This document shows positions 54,330 to 64,000 of a stretch of 64,000 nucleotides of DNA, in pieces; position 1 is the first letter of the stretch, and every line of letters begins with the position of its first letter. The stretch is taken from assembly GCA_012931725.1 (NCBI GenBank), contig CM022944.1, positions 77,870,940-77,934,939 on the forward strand. The letters run 5' to 3'. A program made the position numbers and the translations under genes. Source of the stretch: Litsea cubeba (taxonomy: Eukaryota; Streptophyta; Magnoliopsida; Laurales; Lauraceae). The notes beneath the pieces were generated by a model. That model saw only the letters and a program-made list of their open reading frames with translations. It ran no database searches and was not told the DNA's origin.

Positions 54330-55844
54330 AGGATGGTGGCAAGTGGATTCAAAGTATTTGAATTCATGCTTTATAAACTGTTGCACATAACCATACATTC
54401 AATAAAAGAATATAAATGACATTGGGTTTTAGTATTCTACCAAATTCATGTGAGAATCCTCATAACCACTAAATTCAGAAGACATCGGAATTCCAATCCC
54501 TTAGGGCATGCCTCCTAGGGGAGTATGAATGCCACTTAGATTGGTGCGGATCAAAGTGTGTCTAAATTAGAATTAAAACTAACTATCCATTATCCCCATT
54601 ATTCATTATCATCTAGGTATCTCATACCAAATAATATATCACTCCTGATTATCTTTGGTTTCTAAAATACATGAAGCAAATCTACATCACTATTTTATTG
54701 AAGTGTGACCCACCAACTAATATTGTGTGACAACCGTTTTGGGAAACTCCTCCTAGGGGAGAGAACGCCCACCACATCTCACCAATACTATCCAAAGGAG
54801 ATCCATATCTAGTAACCAGAAAATAAAAGCCCTCCGAAAGAACGGCCAAACTATTGATGGCGCGAGGCTAATACTTTTCTTACAATGGACCTATGGTGGA
54901 ACCATGGGGATTTCTCAATTTAAATACCCCGCTCCCACTTAATATTTTATAATTGATGATGTTTTTTAAGGTATTTGGGCCCACATATAAATATGAACGT
55001 CAGATCATCACATGTTATGATCTAAGATTGGTTCCAAGTTAAGTTATTTTAAGGAAAGTCCAATTTCTTAAATTAGTGTTACCAATGTGTCCATCTCATG
55101 GGTCATCAACACTAATTAGAATTCTTTCCAAAAACTATTTGATTTGACCAATTTTAGCAACTTGCTTTGTTTGGATCAGATTTGAAAACATTCTAAATCG
55201 AGCATTCATCCATAAATAGAAATGCTAAAAATAGAAACTAGTCATCTCCTTCAATGGCCTAAGCGGAATAGACTTCTTGGACTTCTAGACTTTCCAAAAC
55301 TTTGGGATTCCTCAAACTCTTTGGGCAACTCCAAAGCTCTTTTGGTAATCTTCAAACTCTTTGATTAGGAGTCCAACATCACTTTCCTTCTTCGTCTCGA
55401 ACATCGCCAATAATAGAAAATTACAAGAGTTCCTATGCCTCGACGATGAGACTTACATGGTAATCTAAACATGGAAATAAAAGGGCTATAGGAAAATTCA
55501 TCATGCCTCGCCCTTTCACGGGAAACCAAGGAAACCACGGTGCCCTTCACACTTAGCCACAAATAAACCAATAACCATAAAAAAAAAAGCAATAAGACTT
55601 GTGGGCCATATGGAGAGGACATAAACCGGCAAAGTTAGTATCATAAACATAGTGGGAATAGGTTTAGGAAGATACCATTCATCATCTCATGACGAAAATC
55701 CCGGACTGTTAAAAAGAAACATTCTGCACTAAGTTCACTCGAGCGGATGTAAGTTCGCTTGAGCGACCCGGCACGGAAAACCTGTAGAAAATACTTCTCT
55801 AGTCCGCACCTTGTCCCTTCTATTGCATTCATACAAGATACAAT
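54330..55844. other. Unassigned AT-rich region
   Basis: About 1.5 kb without convincing coding potential. I see no match to the other elements here. It holds CCTCCTAGGGGAG twice (near 54510 and 54750) and one palindrome pair of the LTR type at 55738-55763 (CTCGAG and CTTGAG, 20 bp apart). That suggests a decayed LTR of a further family, or host intergenic sequence next to one. Confidence 0.5.
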
Positions 55845-56217
55845 TGTTAGGAATTTTGTATATTGCAATTTGATGGATGCATTATCATTTTAATCATCAT
55901 TTGAATTTTCACACATGCATTGACTTAGAAAATCTTGAAATCTTGATTTACACATGCATTGTTTTTAAGACTTGTAAAAATAATGTTTCATGCATTTGGA
56001 TTTAAATCTTGGATGCGTTTGTTTTTTAAAAGAATTTTTACAAATCAAGCTAGCCAATGTTTTAAAGTTTCAAATCTTTTATGGCATTTTATGTTTCATG
56101 ATTTTAAAGCACTTGGATTGGTTTAAATCATGTTTCCATGCTTGGTTAAATGGCCCAAAAATCCACTCCAGAAAATACTTTAAAATATGTAAAGTTGGGA
56201 TTTTTGTCTAAGGCTGT

Positions 56218-56578
56218 CGGTCAACCGACGTCAAGCTGTCGGTCAACCGACAGTGGAACCGAGGCCAACCGAGAGGCTCGGTCGGTTCCATTTCCAGAGA
56301 GCTGCAAATTTCAGACCTTCTCTGTCGGTGAGCTCGTCGGCTCTTGTCGGTCAACCGATAGTGCATAAAATGTAAGACCGAGAGCTCGTCGATTCCAAAA
56401 CCAGACAGCAACATTTTCAACATTTTTGTGCTGTCGGTTCATCTGTCGGTCCCTTGTCGGTCGACCGACAAAAGACGGTCAACCGACAAGTGCATATGGG
56501 CCAGAAAACTTTCGAAAAATATGACCGTTGCATGCGACCTTTGAGCTTGTCGACCGACACCTTGTTGTCGGCTGACCG
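56218..56578 (+). promoter_or_regulatory. CGGTCAACCG palindrome cluster in J LTR
   Basis: CGGTCAACCG at 56218 and 56240 (22 bp); perfect 16-bp TGTCGGTCGACCGACA at 56455-56470 and CGGTCAACCG at 56476 (18 bp); GTCGACCGAC near 56549 paired with CGGCTGACCG at 56569 (centres 22 bp apart). Single half sites lie between. The last pair ends ~30 bp before the TATA box. Confidence 0.85.
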
Positions 56579-56603
56579 ACAGGTATCCGTTGGCAGTTTT
56601 TTT

Positions 56604-56611
56604 TATAAAAG
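56604..56611 (+). promoter_or_regulatory. TATA box of J LTR
   Basis: TATAAAAG after a T run. Confidence 0.65.
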
Positions 56612-57767
56612 CAAGCTCATTCCTTTGGCCAAAGTTGATGAATTTTAAGCCCTTTTTGAGGAGTTTTGAGGCCAAAGAAAGGGGAAGAGCTAAGGAAGGC
56701 TAATGAGTCATTAGGAAAAGCTAAAGCTTGGATTAATGAAGTTAAACCACCAAGTAAGCTTTGCCTTTTATTAATCATATGTTTTATGCTTTGGTTAATA
56801 TTTGGTAAATGATTTTAGCATATAAACTATGATGTGTAGAATCCATTACATCATTTAATCTTTGATTTATTTTTGTTGGATTCTTCACTTTGATTTCAAA
56901 CCAAGTTTTGCTTTTAAAGTTACATTAATCATGCATTGCCAAAACATTTGAGTTATTTGATAGCATGATCAATATGCTTGTTTGAAATCTCTTTGTTGTT
57001 TTCATACATTTAAACCTTAGTTAAATTAGTTTTTGAAAACAACATTGCACATGCATCACTTGATTAGTCTTAATCATCTTCATACAACTTGTGATCTTTA
57101 GATTTTCATATCATTCACAAGTTTGTAATTGTTCAAGTGATTTGCATTTGACTTCAATCATATCTTTTATGTGCTTTAAACTTTGAAATGCATTAAGCAT
57201 AAAATTCAATGGACTTAATTTTATCTTGATTGAAGTTCTACACACACACACCTCGTGAGCATTCATCTTTGCATTTCTTAGTGTGTTGTGTGAGTTTGTT
57301 TTACAATTTCATATCCGCCTATTTAGAGGCAATTTATTTGAGCTTAAATTGTAATCTCTTAGAGTGTTTGTGAAGACACCTTCTTGAGTGAAAATCTTCT
57401 ATGTGTAAAGGTTCGTGCTAAGCCTAATAAAAGCATTGTGTTAAGGTTATTGCTTAGCCTAGAAAAGCATAGTTGTAGAGGTTATTGCTTAGCCTATTGA
57501 AAAGCATACTTAGTGGAAATCCTGGTGGGGTGTTGAGTCACAAGCCGGTAGTGGATGTAGGCATTGAGGCCGAACCACTATAAATCTTTATGTAGTGGTG
57601 ATTGATTTGTGGTGATTGTTTGTTTAAGCTTCCGCATTTTATATGTTAATTATCACATGTGAATAGTTACTTGAAAAGAAATTAAAATTGGTCATAATTA
57701 GTCATTAAGTGTAGATCACCTAATTGACCCCCCCCCCTCTAGGGTTAGGATCCCTTGGACTTTCAAT

Positions 57768-57779
57768 TGGTATCAGAGC
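57768..57779 (+). other. Primer-binding site of copia element J
   Basis: TGGTATCAGAGC, initiator-methionine-tRNA type. Confidence 0.88.
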
Positions 57780-57864
57780 AAGGTTACTCCATTTAGGACT
57801 TAAACACCCGGAGTTGATCCTCTCTATCTAGATCCTTGAGTTAGAACCCTAGTAGTGTTTTTCT

Positions 57865-58562
57865 ATGAAAATCATTAGAATGGATTCCACTATGATAGAC
57901 TTTGTAGATTCTTGTGTAGATTCTTCTAGACGCCTCCTTCTTCCATCTATTGGAGATTCAAATATTGAATTTAAAGTATCTCAACTTGAATCCAAACTTA
58001 AATTAAAAGAAGAAGAAATTAATAAAAATGAAGATGACATTCAACAAGCCTATGATGAATTATGTACATTTCCCTTAGAGCTTGTTAAAAATAATAAAAG
58101 ACTACAACAAGAATCTAAAAGACTAAACAAAGAATTAGTCTCTTCTAAAGATGAACTTAGAGAGAAAGAAGAATTAATAAATTGTGTAGAGTCTAAGTTT
58201 ATGATCTCTTTGCATAACCTACAAAATGCTCAAGTTGAATTAATTGAATTAATGCTAGGTTGTGATAATCTTAAAAAGGAAAATTTAAATCTAAGAGATC
58301 AATTACAAAGGCAAGATGAAAACATTAACAATCTTGAATCTAAGTTGACTATCACTAAAGAAAATTTATCTAATGCTCAAAATAAGATAAATACTCTAGA
58401 ACTTCGATCCAATGTGTTTAATGAAGTTAAATTTGAATTAAAACTTGCCCATGAAGAGCTAAACAAATTTAAGGGAATTGAACATGAACTAACAAAAGTT
58501 AAAAATCAAAACTCAACCCTTAAAAACCAAGTCACTCAACTTGAAACCGACAAACAAAAGTA
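57865..58562 (+). pseudogene. gag: Gag-like coiled-coil frame of element J, cut by element I
   Basis: First long frame after the PBS; ATG at 57865 or 57880 (MDSTMIDFVD). The frame is open for ~230 residues without a stop and is dominated by heptad-like Leu/Glu/Lys/Asn sequence (QLESKLKLKEEEINKNEDD; NLESKLTITKENL; QVTQLETDKQK), so a long coiled coil is likely. The usual copia gag domain and zinc knuckles are not visible; either the N-terminal part was deleted or they lie beyond the cut. At 58562 the LTR of element I starts and adds a few residues before a stop at 58575. Base composition is more AT-rich than gag of C and I. Confidence 0.65.
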
Positions 58563-58755
58563 TGTTGGAATTTGAGATGCCTTGAGAAGTCTTATGAAGC
58601 ATTGAAGTGTTTAGTATCTCAAGCATCATTTTGTGTTGGAATTATTGTCAACACAATGTCACAAGTGTGGTGTTGATAGTGTGGTATTGATAGAGCTTCA
58701 AAGAGAAAACAGAGCTAAAACAGTTCAGGAATCAGAATTCCTGAAGCAGTGTGGT

Positions 58756-58862
58756 CGGTCGACCGAGGACCCCACGCGGTCGACCGGGCAAGTCAGTTAG
58801 CTCCCAGTTATTTTATGCCACAGTGTGTCGCCGGTCGACCGGGGAGCCCATGCGGTCGACCG
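58756..58862 (+). promoter_or_regulatory. Two palindrome pairs in copia LTR I
   Basis: CGGTCGACCG at 58756, 58777, 58832 and 58853: both pairs 21 bp start to start, pairs 55 bp apart, the same geometry as in C although the spacer bases differ. Confidence 0.92.
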
Positions 58863-58992
58863 AGCACGGGAACCAGAATTGCGCAGAAATTAGAAGTTGT
58901 GCACGAAATTTCAGGAACTTATGTCTTTCGTTTGGGACTCTTTCTAAACGAATTCTAGCCTAATTTGAACACTCTTAAGGGTTACCATAACC

Positions 58993-59001
58993 TATATAAA
59001 G
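58993..59001 (+). promoter_or_regulatory. TATA box of copia LTR I
   Basis: TATATAAAG preceded by CATAACC. Confidence 0.75.
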
Positions 59002-59635
59002 GCTTGATTGGTTCGTTTTCAAAAGTACAGAAGAGAAGAGAGAACAAAACAGAGGAGTTTTGGAGAGAAGAGTGATTGGAGAAGGAGTTGTTGCTATGTG
59101 CTGTTGTGCTGCAAGTTTCTACAGCAAGTGTGGATGAGAATGTGCTCATGAAGATGGTGATTCGTCCATAGATAAGTGTCTCTCATTTTTATGCTTTAAA
59201 TTTCAATTTGTAAGGGATTGAGAGAGAGAGATTATAGAGGGGAAGGGCTGTAGAAAAGTTCTCTACTTTAATTCTGTAGAACATCAAGTTGGTGCTTGGT
59301 GTTAGGGGTTTGGTGATCCTATCTGTTGGTGCAGATAAATTGTAAAGGGAGTAGGTGCTTCCTAGATAGTTGGTGCTATCTGAAACTTAAGGGTTGGTGC
59401 TCTTTGTCGTTGGTGCGGCTAAATAGATTCAGACCTATTCCGGATCGGTGTTCGGACGTAGCCTTTTGGTGAACCACGTTAAATCTGGTGTCCTTGTGTG
59501 ATTTGATTTGCTTTTGTTGTTAAATTGGACCTGTTTTTAAGCAATCACTGATTCACCCCCCCCCCCTCTCAGTGATCAGAGCAAAGTTTCCCTTGATAAG
59601 CTTAACACGCTAAGGGTGATCTCTTGTCAAATCAC

Positions 59636-61537
59636 ATGGCAACTAATACAGGGAATAAGAAAGCACCTTTGTTTGATGGTTCTAATTACTCCTTCTGGAA
59701 GATCAGAATGAAGGCTTTCATCAAATCACTTGGCTATGATGTCTGGGAGACCGTTAGAGTCGGTTACAATATTGCCATCGTACCCACTGACGCTACAACG
59801 AAGAAGTTAGCAGACAACGACTCCAAGGCGCAGAATGCACTCTTTAGTGGCCTTGTGGACAGCGAGCTGGTCAAAGTAATTGCATGCAAAACAGCCAAGG
59901 AAATATGGGACAAGTTGAAAAGCATTCATGAAGGAGATGAGAAGATCAAAGAAGCGAAATTGCAAACTCATCGCTCTCAATTCGAGTCTCTTCGCATGGA
60001 GGAAAGCGAGAATGTTGACTCGTATATGCAACGAGTGAATGAAGTCACGAATGACATTCGTGGACTAGGGGAGGAGATTAAAGAACCAGTCATCGTCAAA
60101 AAGGTTCTAAGATCTCTTCTTCCCCGGTTTGATTCAAAAGTCTCAGCCATAGAAGAAGCCAAGGATCTGAATGAATTTACCATGGACGAGTTGCATGGTT
60201 CACTCACTGCCTATGAGATGCGCATAGGTAAGACGTCTTCATCTGATAGAGAAGCGGCCTTCAAAGTTCAGAAAAAGGGAAAAGAGACTGCTAGTCATGA
60301 TGCTGATACTGATGATGATGAGCTTGAGGCTCAATTAGTTAGAAAGCTGAAGAAAGGAAGCAATGGAAAGTACAAAGGGAAGCTACCCTTTAAATGCTTC
60401 AATTGTGGCGGTATTGGTCACTTTGCTGCGAAGTGTCCGCTGAAAGAAAACAATGATGATGACTCTTATGTTAATAAGAGTAAATGGAAAAAAGATTTCA
60501 GAAAGAGGGGCAAAGCAAAAAGCTTCATCAGTCAATATAATGACAGCTCGTCTGAAACTTCAGACGATGATGAATCAGCCGAGGCAACTGAAGCTCTCTT
60601 CATGGTTACTGTTGAAGAAGAAGAGGAGCAAGAGCCGGAAGAGGAAAAGGAGGCTGAGGTCAATCTTGAAGAAGAACTCATTGCCGCACTTGAGGAGCTT
60701 AGCATGGAACGAAAAACAAGTAAGAAAAATCTGACACTTCTTCATTAATCTGAAAGTTCAGTTATTGCTCTGAAAACTCAAGTTGAAGAATATAAAAGAA
60801 TGGTGGAAGTCCTTGAAAATCAAATAAGTATAAAAAAGGAAGAGGCTATGAAACTTGAAACTGAAATCGCTAGAGAAAAGGCTGAAAACTTGGAAAGTAG
60901 CCAAAAACTCAAAGTGCTCCAAGCAATTGAAGGGACAATGAAACTCAATGAAATTCTGAAAGTTCAAAAGCCCTTCCACAATAAATTTGGTATTGGATTT
61001 GAGACCGGAGAGTCCTCTAAAGCTGCACCATCTTTGTTTATGAAATAAAGTGCCATACCTCTCAAGGCTACGAAGCTTCAAATTCAGCCTAGTATTGAGA
61101 TGGTCAATAAGAAAAGGTTTGTGGAGTTTAACCAGCCACCTAAGAAAGGAAGAATGTTCAGATTCTATGGTTATTGCTATCATTGTAATAGATATGGACA
61201 TAAAAGAGCTGATTGTAGATTCTATGTTAGAAACAGTCCATTAGTGATTAGGAACCCTTTTTCAATCCTAAACAGTCACAAAATTGAGTGCTATAAGTGT
61301 CATGATTATGGACACTTGACTAGGGATTGTAGATTGCCTATTGCTAACCAATTTCAGGCTGAAAAGAAACCCAAGTTAGTTAAGGCATGGAGGGCAAAGA
61401 AAAGGGAAGATAATTCCAAGGAATCTCTCATTGTGCAAACGACATTCAATGCACAAAAGAAGGCAGCACCATGGGTCCTTGATAGTGGCTGTTCAAGCCA
61501 TATGACAGGTGATAAGGAAAAATTCGTCAAATTATAG
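59636..61537 (+). pseudogene. gag: Copia gag-protease of element I
   Basis: Start ATG at 59636 (MATNTGNKK). Copia gag domain (SFWKIRMKAFIKSLGYDVWE, MEESENVDSYMQRVNEV), zinc knuckle 1 (CFNCGGIGHFAAKC near 60400), acidic stretch, coiled coil, then knuckles 2 (CYHCNRYGHKRADC near 61180) and 3 (CYKCHDYGHLTRDC near 61300), and protease (WVLDSGCSSHMTG, Asp at 61481). Stops at 60746-60748, 61046-61048 and 61535-61537 break a single frame; the first replaces a Glu codon, the last a Gln codon. The segment ~60830-61100 is more divergent from C than its surroundings. Gag-protease continues without a frame change into integrase. Confidence 0.9.
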
Positions 61538-64000
61538 TACTATAAAGGCGGATCAGTGAAGTTTGGTAACAATGATGGTGCCAAAATCTGCGGAAAAGGT
61601 GTTGTTCAGCTAAAAGCAAACAAGATCAGATCAGACGAGGTCTTATATGTGTCTGGACTAAGACACAACTTGCTTAGTGTGAGCCAAATCTGTGACAAAG
61701 GCCACGAAGTTGTCTTCACTAAGAATGGGTTTGCTATCAAGAAGTGTAGCAACGGCAAAACAGTGGCTACTGGATCTAGGACTGCTGGAAATCTCTATAC
61801 ATTGTCAGATGGAGCTGAAAAGACTTGCTTGATGAGTCGGACAGAGGAAAGTTAGTTGTGGCACAAATGCCTTGGGCATCTAAACTTTGATAACATGTCA
61901 AAGATTTGCAATTCAAAGGCTGTCAGAGGTATGTCTACAGTTGAAAAGCCTTCCAACCCCATTTGCGATTCTTGCCAAAAGGGAAAGCAAACGAGGGTAA
62001 TGTTCAAGTCAAAGGAGCATCATTCAAAGAAACCTCTTGAGCTAGTGCACACTGATCTCTGTGGACCGATGCGAACTCAAAGCACCAATGGAGATAAGTA
62101 TTTTATGTTATGCATTGATGATTATACTCGTATGACATGGGTATTGTTTCTTAAACGTAAACATCAAGCACTTGATCGTTTTAAAGTGTTTAAAGCACAG
62201 GTTGAAAATATGCTTGGAAAACGTATCAAGATTTTAAGGTCTGATCGAGGCGGTGAATTCACATCTGAAGAGTTCACTAACTATTGTGAGCACCATGGCA
62301 TTCAAAGACAATATTCAGCCCCTAGAACTCCACAGCAAAATGGAGTTGTGGAACGGAAAAATCGCACCGTGCAAGAGATGGCTCGCTCAATGCTAACTGA
62401 GAGCAAGCTAGCTGACAAATACTGGAAGGAGGCAATCCATACGGCAGTATACATTCAGAATCGATGCTTGATAAGGTCACATGAAGACAAAACTCCTTAT
62501 GAGCTATGGTTTGGGAGAAAAGCAACAATCAAGCACTTCAGAGTCTTCGGTAGCAAGTGATACATCAAGCGTCTTGAACAAAATCCGGGCAAATTTGATG
62601 AAAGAGCTGATGAAGGTATATTTCTGGGTTACTCCTCCTCTAGTAAGGCTTACAGATGTCTTAACAAAAGGACCAGAAAAATCATAGAAAGTGCCGATGT
62701 TAGAATTGATGAAAACCATGAATCAAAGAATGTAACTCATAATGACAGTCCAGTTTATGAGGACTCGAGTGAGATTGATGATGAAGTGGCTGAACCTAAT
62801 AATTCTGAGAAATCAAAGGATGACTCAGAGGATGCTACACCTAGAAAGAAAAGCACTTGGGTAGAGGAACACCCTAAGGATCAAATCATTGGAGATCCTG
62901 AGGCCGGTGTTAAAACAAGACAAAGTGTAGTTAGCAATTACTCACTTGTGTCCACCATTGAACCCAAGACTGTGGCTGAAGCCAGTCTCGATGAAAGTTG
63001 GTTGAAAGCTATGCATGAGGAGCTGGAGCAAATTGAGAAGAACTCCACATGGGAACTAGTTTCTAGACCTACCGAAAAGAATGTTATTGGTACTAAATGG
63101 GTCTTTCGGAATAAGTTGAATGAAGATGGTCAGGTCATACGAAACAAAGCAATGTTGGTTTGTAAAGGCTATGCTCAAGTTGAAGGCATAGATTTTGAAG
63201 AGACCTTTGCACCGGTGGCTCGTCTGGAAGCCATTCGTATGTTTCTTTCATTGGCTGCATACAAAACCTTCAAGGTATTTCAGATGGATGTAAAGTCAGC
63301 CTTCTTGAATGGATTACTTGAAGAAGAGGTCTACATTGAGCAACCTGATGGTTTTCTCATTAGCAAAAATTCAGACCTAGTGTGCAAGTTGAAAAAGGCT
63401 CTTTATGGGCTGAAACAAGCGCCAAGGGCGTGGTATGCAAGGCTGGACCTCTATCTCCGCAAGATCGGCTTTGGAAAAGGACTGGTTGATAGCAATCTTT
63501 ATGTCAAAACAGAGTTGAGCAAATAGCTGGTTGTCATTGTTTATGTCGATGACATAATCTTTGGTGGCAATGATGAGGAAATGTGCAGGAATTTTGCTGA
63601 AGAGATGAAGAAAGAATTTGAGATGTCAATGCTTGGAGAACTAAAGTTCTTCCTTGGTTTACAAGTTCAGCAGCTGAAACATGGTATCTTCATATCACAG
63701 ATGAAATACATCAAGGAAATGCTGAAGCGTTTTAACATGGAAGACAGCAAGCCAGTGAGCACACCAATGACAACGAACACAAAGCTAAGCAAAGATGATA
63801 AGGGTTCGTCCGTTGATCACACCACTTATCGTTCTATGATAGGAAGCTTGCTTTATTTGACTGCTACAAGACCGGATCTTCTGCAAGCAGTATGTATGGT
63901 GGCTCGATTTCAAGCATCACCAACTGAGACGCACCTTACAGTAGTAAAAAGGATATTTCGATATCTGAAAGGTACCATGGAGCTTGGTATTTGGATCCTA
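61538..64000 (+). pseudogene. pol: Copia integrase and reverse transcriptase of element I
   Basis: Protease end, then the GAG-pre-integrase zinc motif (WHKCLGHLNF...CDSCQKGK), and integrase core with acidic residues in LVHTDLCGP, LRSDRGGEF and NGVVERKNRT. A linker leads to copia-type RT (WVFRNKLNEDGQVIRNKAML; DFEETFAPVARLEAIR; QMDVKSAFLNG) with the active site YVDD at 63542-63553. The frame is open to the window edge after that (TATRPDLLQAVCMVARF, start of the connection/RNase H). In-frame stops: 61853-61855 (TAG for Trp), 62558-62560 (TGA for Cys), 63524-63526 (TAG). No frameshifts: all stops lie in one frame from 59636, which suggests young decay by base substitution. Confidence 0.92.

Larger units (their letters stand above)
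55845..57765 (+). repeat. LTR of copia (Sirevirus-like) element J
   Basis: The 3' end is fixed by the PBS two bases after CTTTCA at 57765. The 5' end, TGTTAGGAATTTTG at 55845, is inferred from the similar start of the C and I LTRs. TATA (TATAAAAG) at 56604-56611, palindromes upstream of it, a short repeat (GCTTAGCCTA..AAAAGCAT, 57419-57500) and a C-run (57728-57737) near the end as in C and I. Confidence 0.75.
58563..59576 (+). repeat. 5' LTR of copia element I, 3' end deleted
   Basis: Starts TGTTGGAATTTGAG, colinear with the LTR of C. The last 14 bp (GGCGATATCTAACA in C) and the first half of the PBS are missing; only CAGAGC (59577-59582) of the PBS remains. Confidence 0.9.
58563..64000 (+). 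mobile_element. Ty1/copia (Sirevirus-like) element I, 3' end outside window
   Basis: Close relative of element C in plus orientation, inserted into gag of J. LTR (58563 to ~59576), damaged PBS, gag-protease-integrase-RT, running off the right edge within RNase H/RT. The whole coding region stays in one frame with six stops. Confidence 0.92.

Noticed and set aside
54330..55844. Possible host gene next to the nested elements
   Set aside because: No open frame longer than ~85 codons, no splice pattern or domain that I can recognise.

Overview
This window is a stack of nested LTR retrotransposons from a large-genome flowering plant. I would guess a eudicot, but nothing here fixes the species. 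I found no host protein gene, rRNA, tRNA or CRISPR array. Nearly every base belongs to one of three lineages. They are recognised from gag, pol and chromodomain sequence, LTR ends (TG...CA), primer-binding sites, polypurine tracts and, in one case, a 5-bp target-site duplication: (i) a very large Ty3/gypsy family of the Tat (Ogre/Retand-like) lineage, elements A, B and H; (ii) Ty3/gypsy chromoviruses of Tekay/Del type with a C-terminal chromodomain, elements D, E, F and G; (iii) Ty1/copia elements that look like Sireviruses, elements C, C', J and I.

Layout, left to right. 1-6485 (minus): Tat element A (LTR, leader, broken gag), running off the left edge. A sits inside the gag of Tat element B (6486-11632, minus). 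B sits in the LTR of a divergent copia element C' (11633-12477, minus), which sits in the pol of copia element C (12478-16883, minus). C interrupts a scrap of plus-strand Tekay LTR (E, 16884-16945), which lies in the 3' LTR of Tekay element D (16946-27215, minus). At about 27215 D meets Tekay element F (27216-33433, plus) head to head, and both lack their 5' ends. F abuts the integrase tail of Tekay element G (33434-36776, plus). The LTR of G was split by a full-length Tat element H (36777-54075, plus, about 17.3 kb) with target-site duplication ATTAT; the rest of the G LTR is 54081-54329. 54330-55844 is unassigned. 55845-58562 is the LTR and start of copia element J, interrupted by copia element I (58563-64000), whose gag-pol runs off the right edge.

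Coding state: all gag-pol genes are broken by stops, frameshifts or deletions. The best preserved are the RNase H/integrase part of H, the integrase-chromodomain of F and the gag-pol of I (one frame with six stop codons). H lacks protease and the catalytic half of reverse transcriptase. It carries a separate gene on the opposite strand between pol and the 3' LTR, apparently with its own TATA box and two small introns.

Most unusual signals: (1) LTRs of unrelated families carry pairs of perfect or near-perfect 10-20 bp palindromes spaced about 20-22 bp start to start. The palindrome word differs between families (CGGTCGACCG, CTCGAG-centred, GTTAAC-centred, CGGTCAACCG) but the paired geometry is kept. 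(2) The spliced antisense gene in H lies next to repeat arrays. (3) A short motif, GGCTATMAAYGCC, is tandemly repeated both in the Tat LTR and in the 3' untranslated region. (4) The two LTRs of H have each lost a different GC-rich hairpin.
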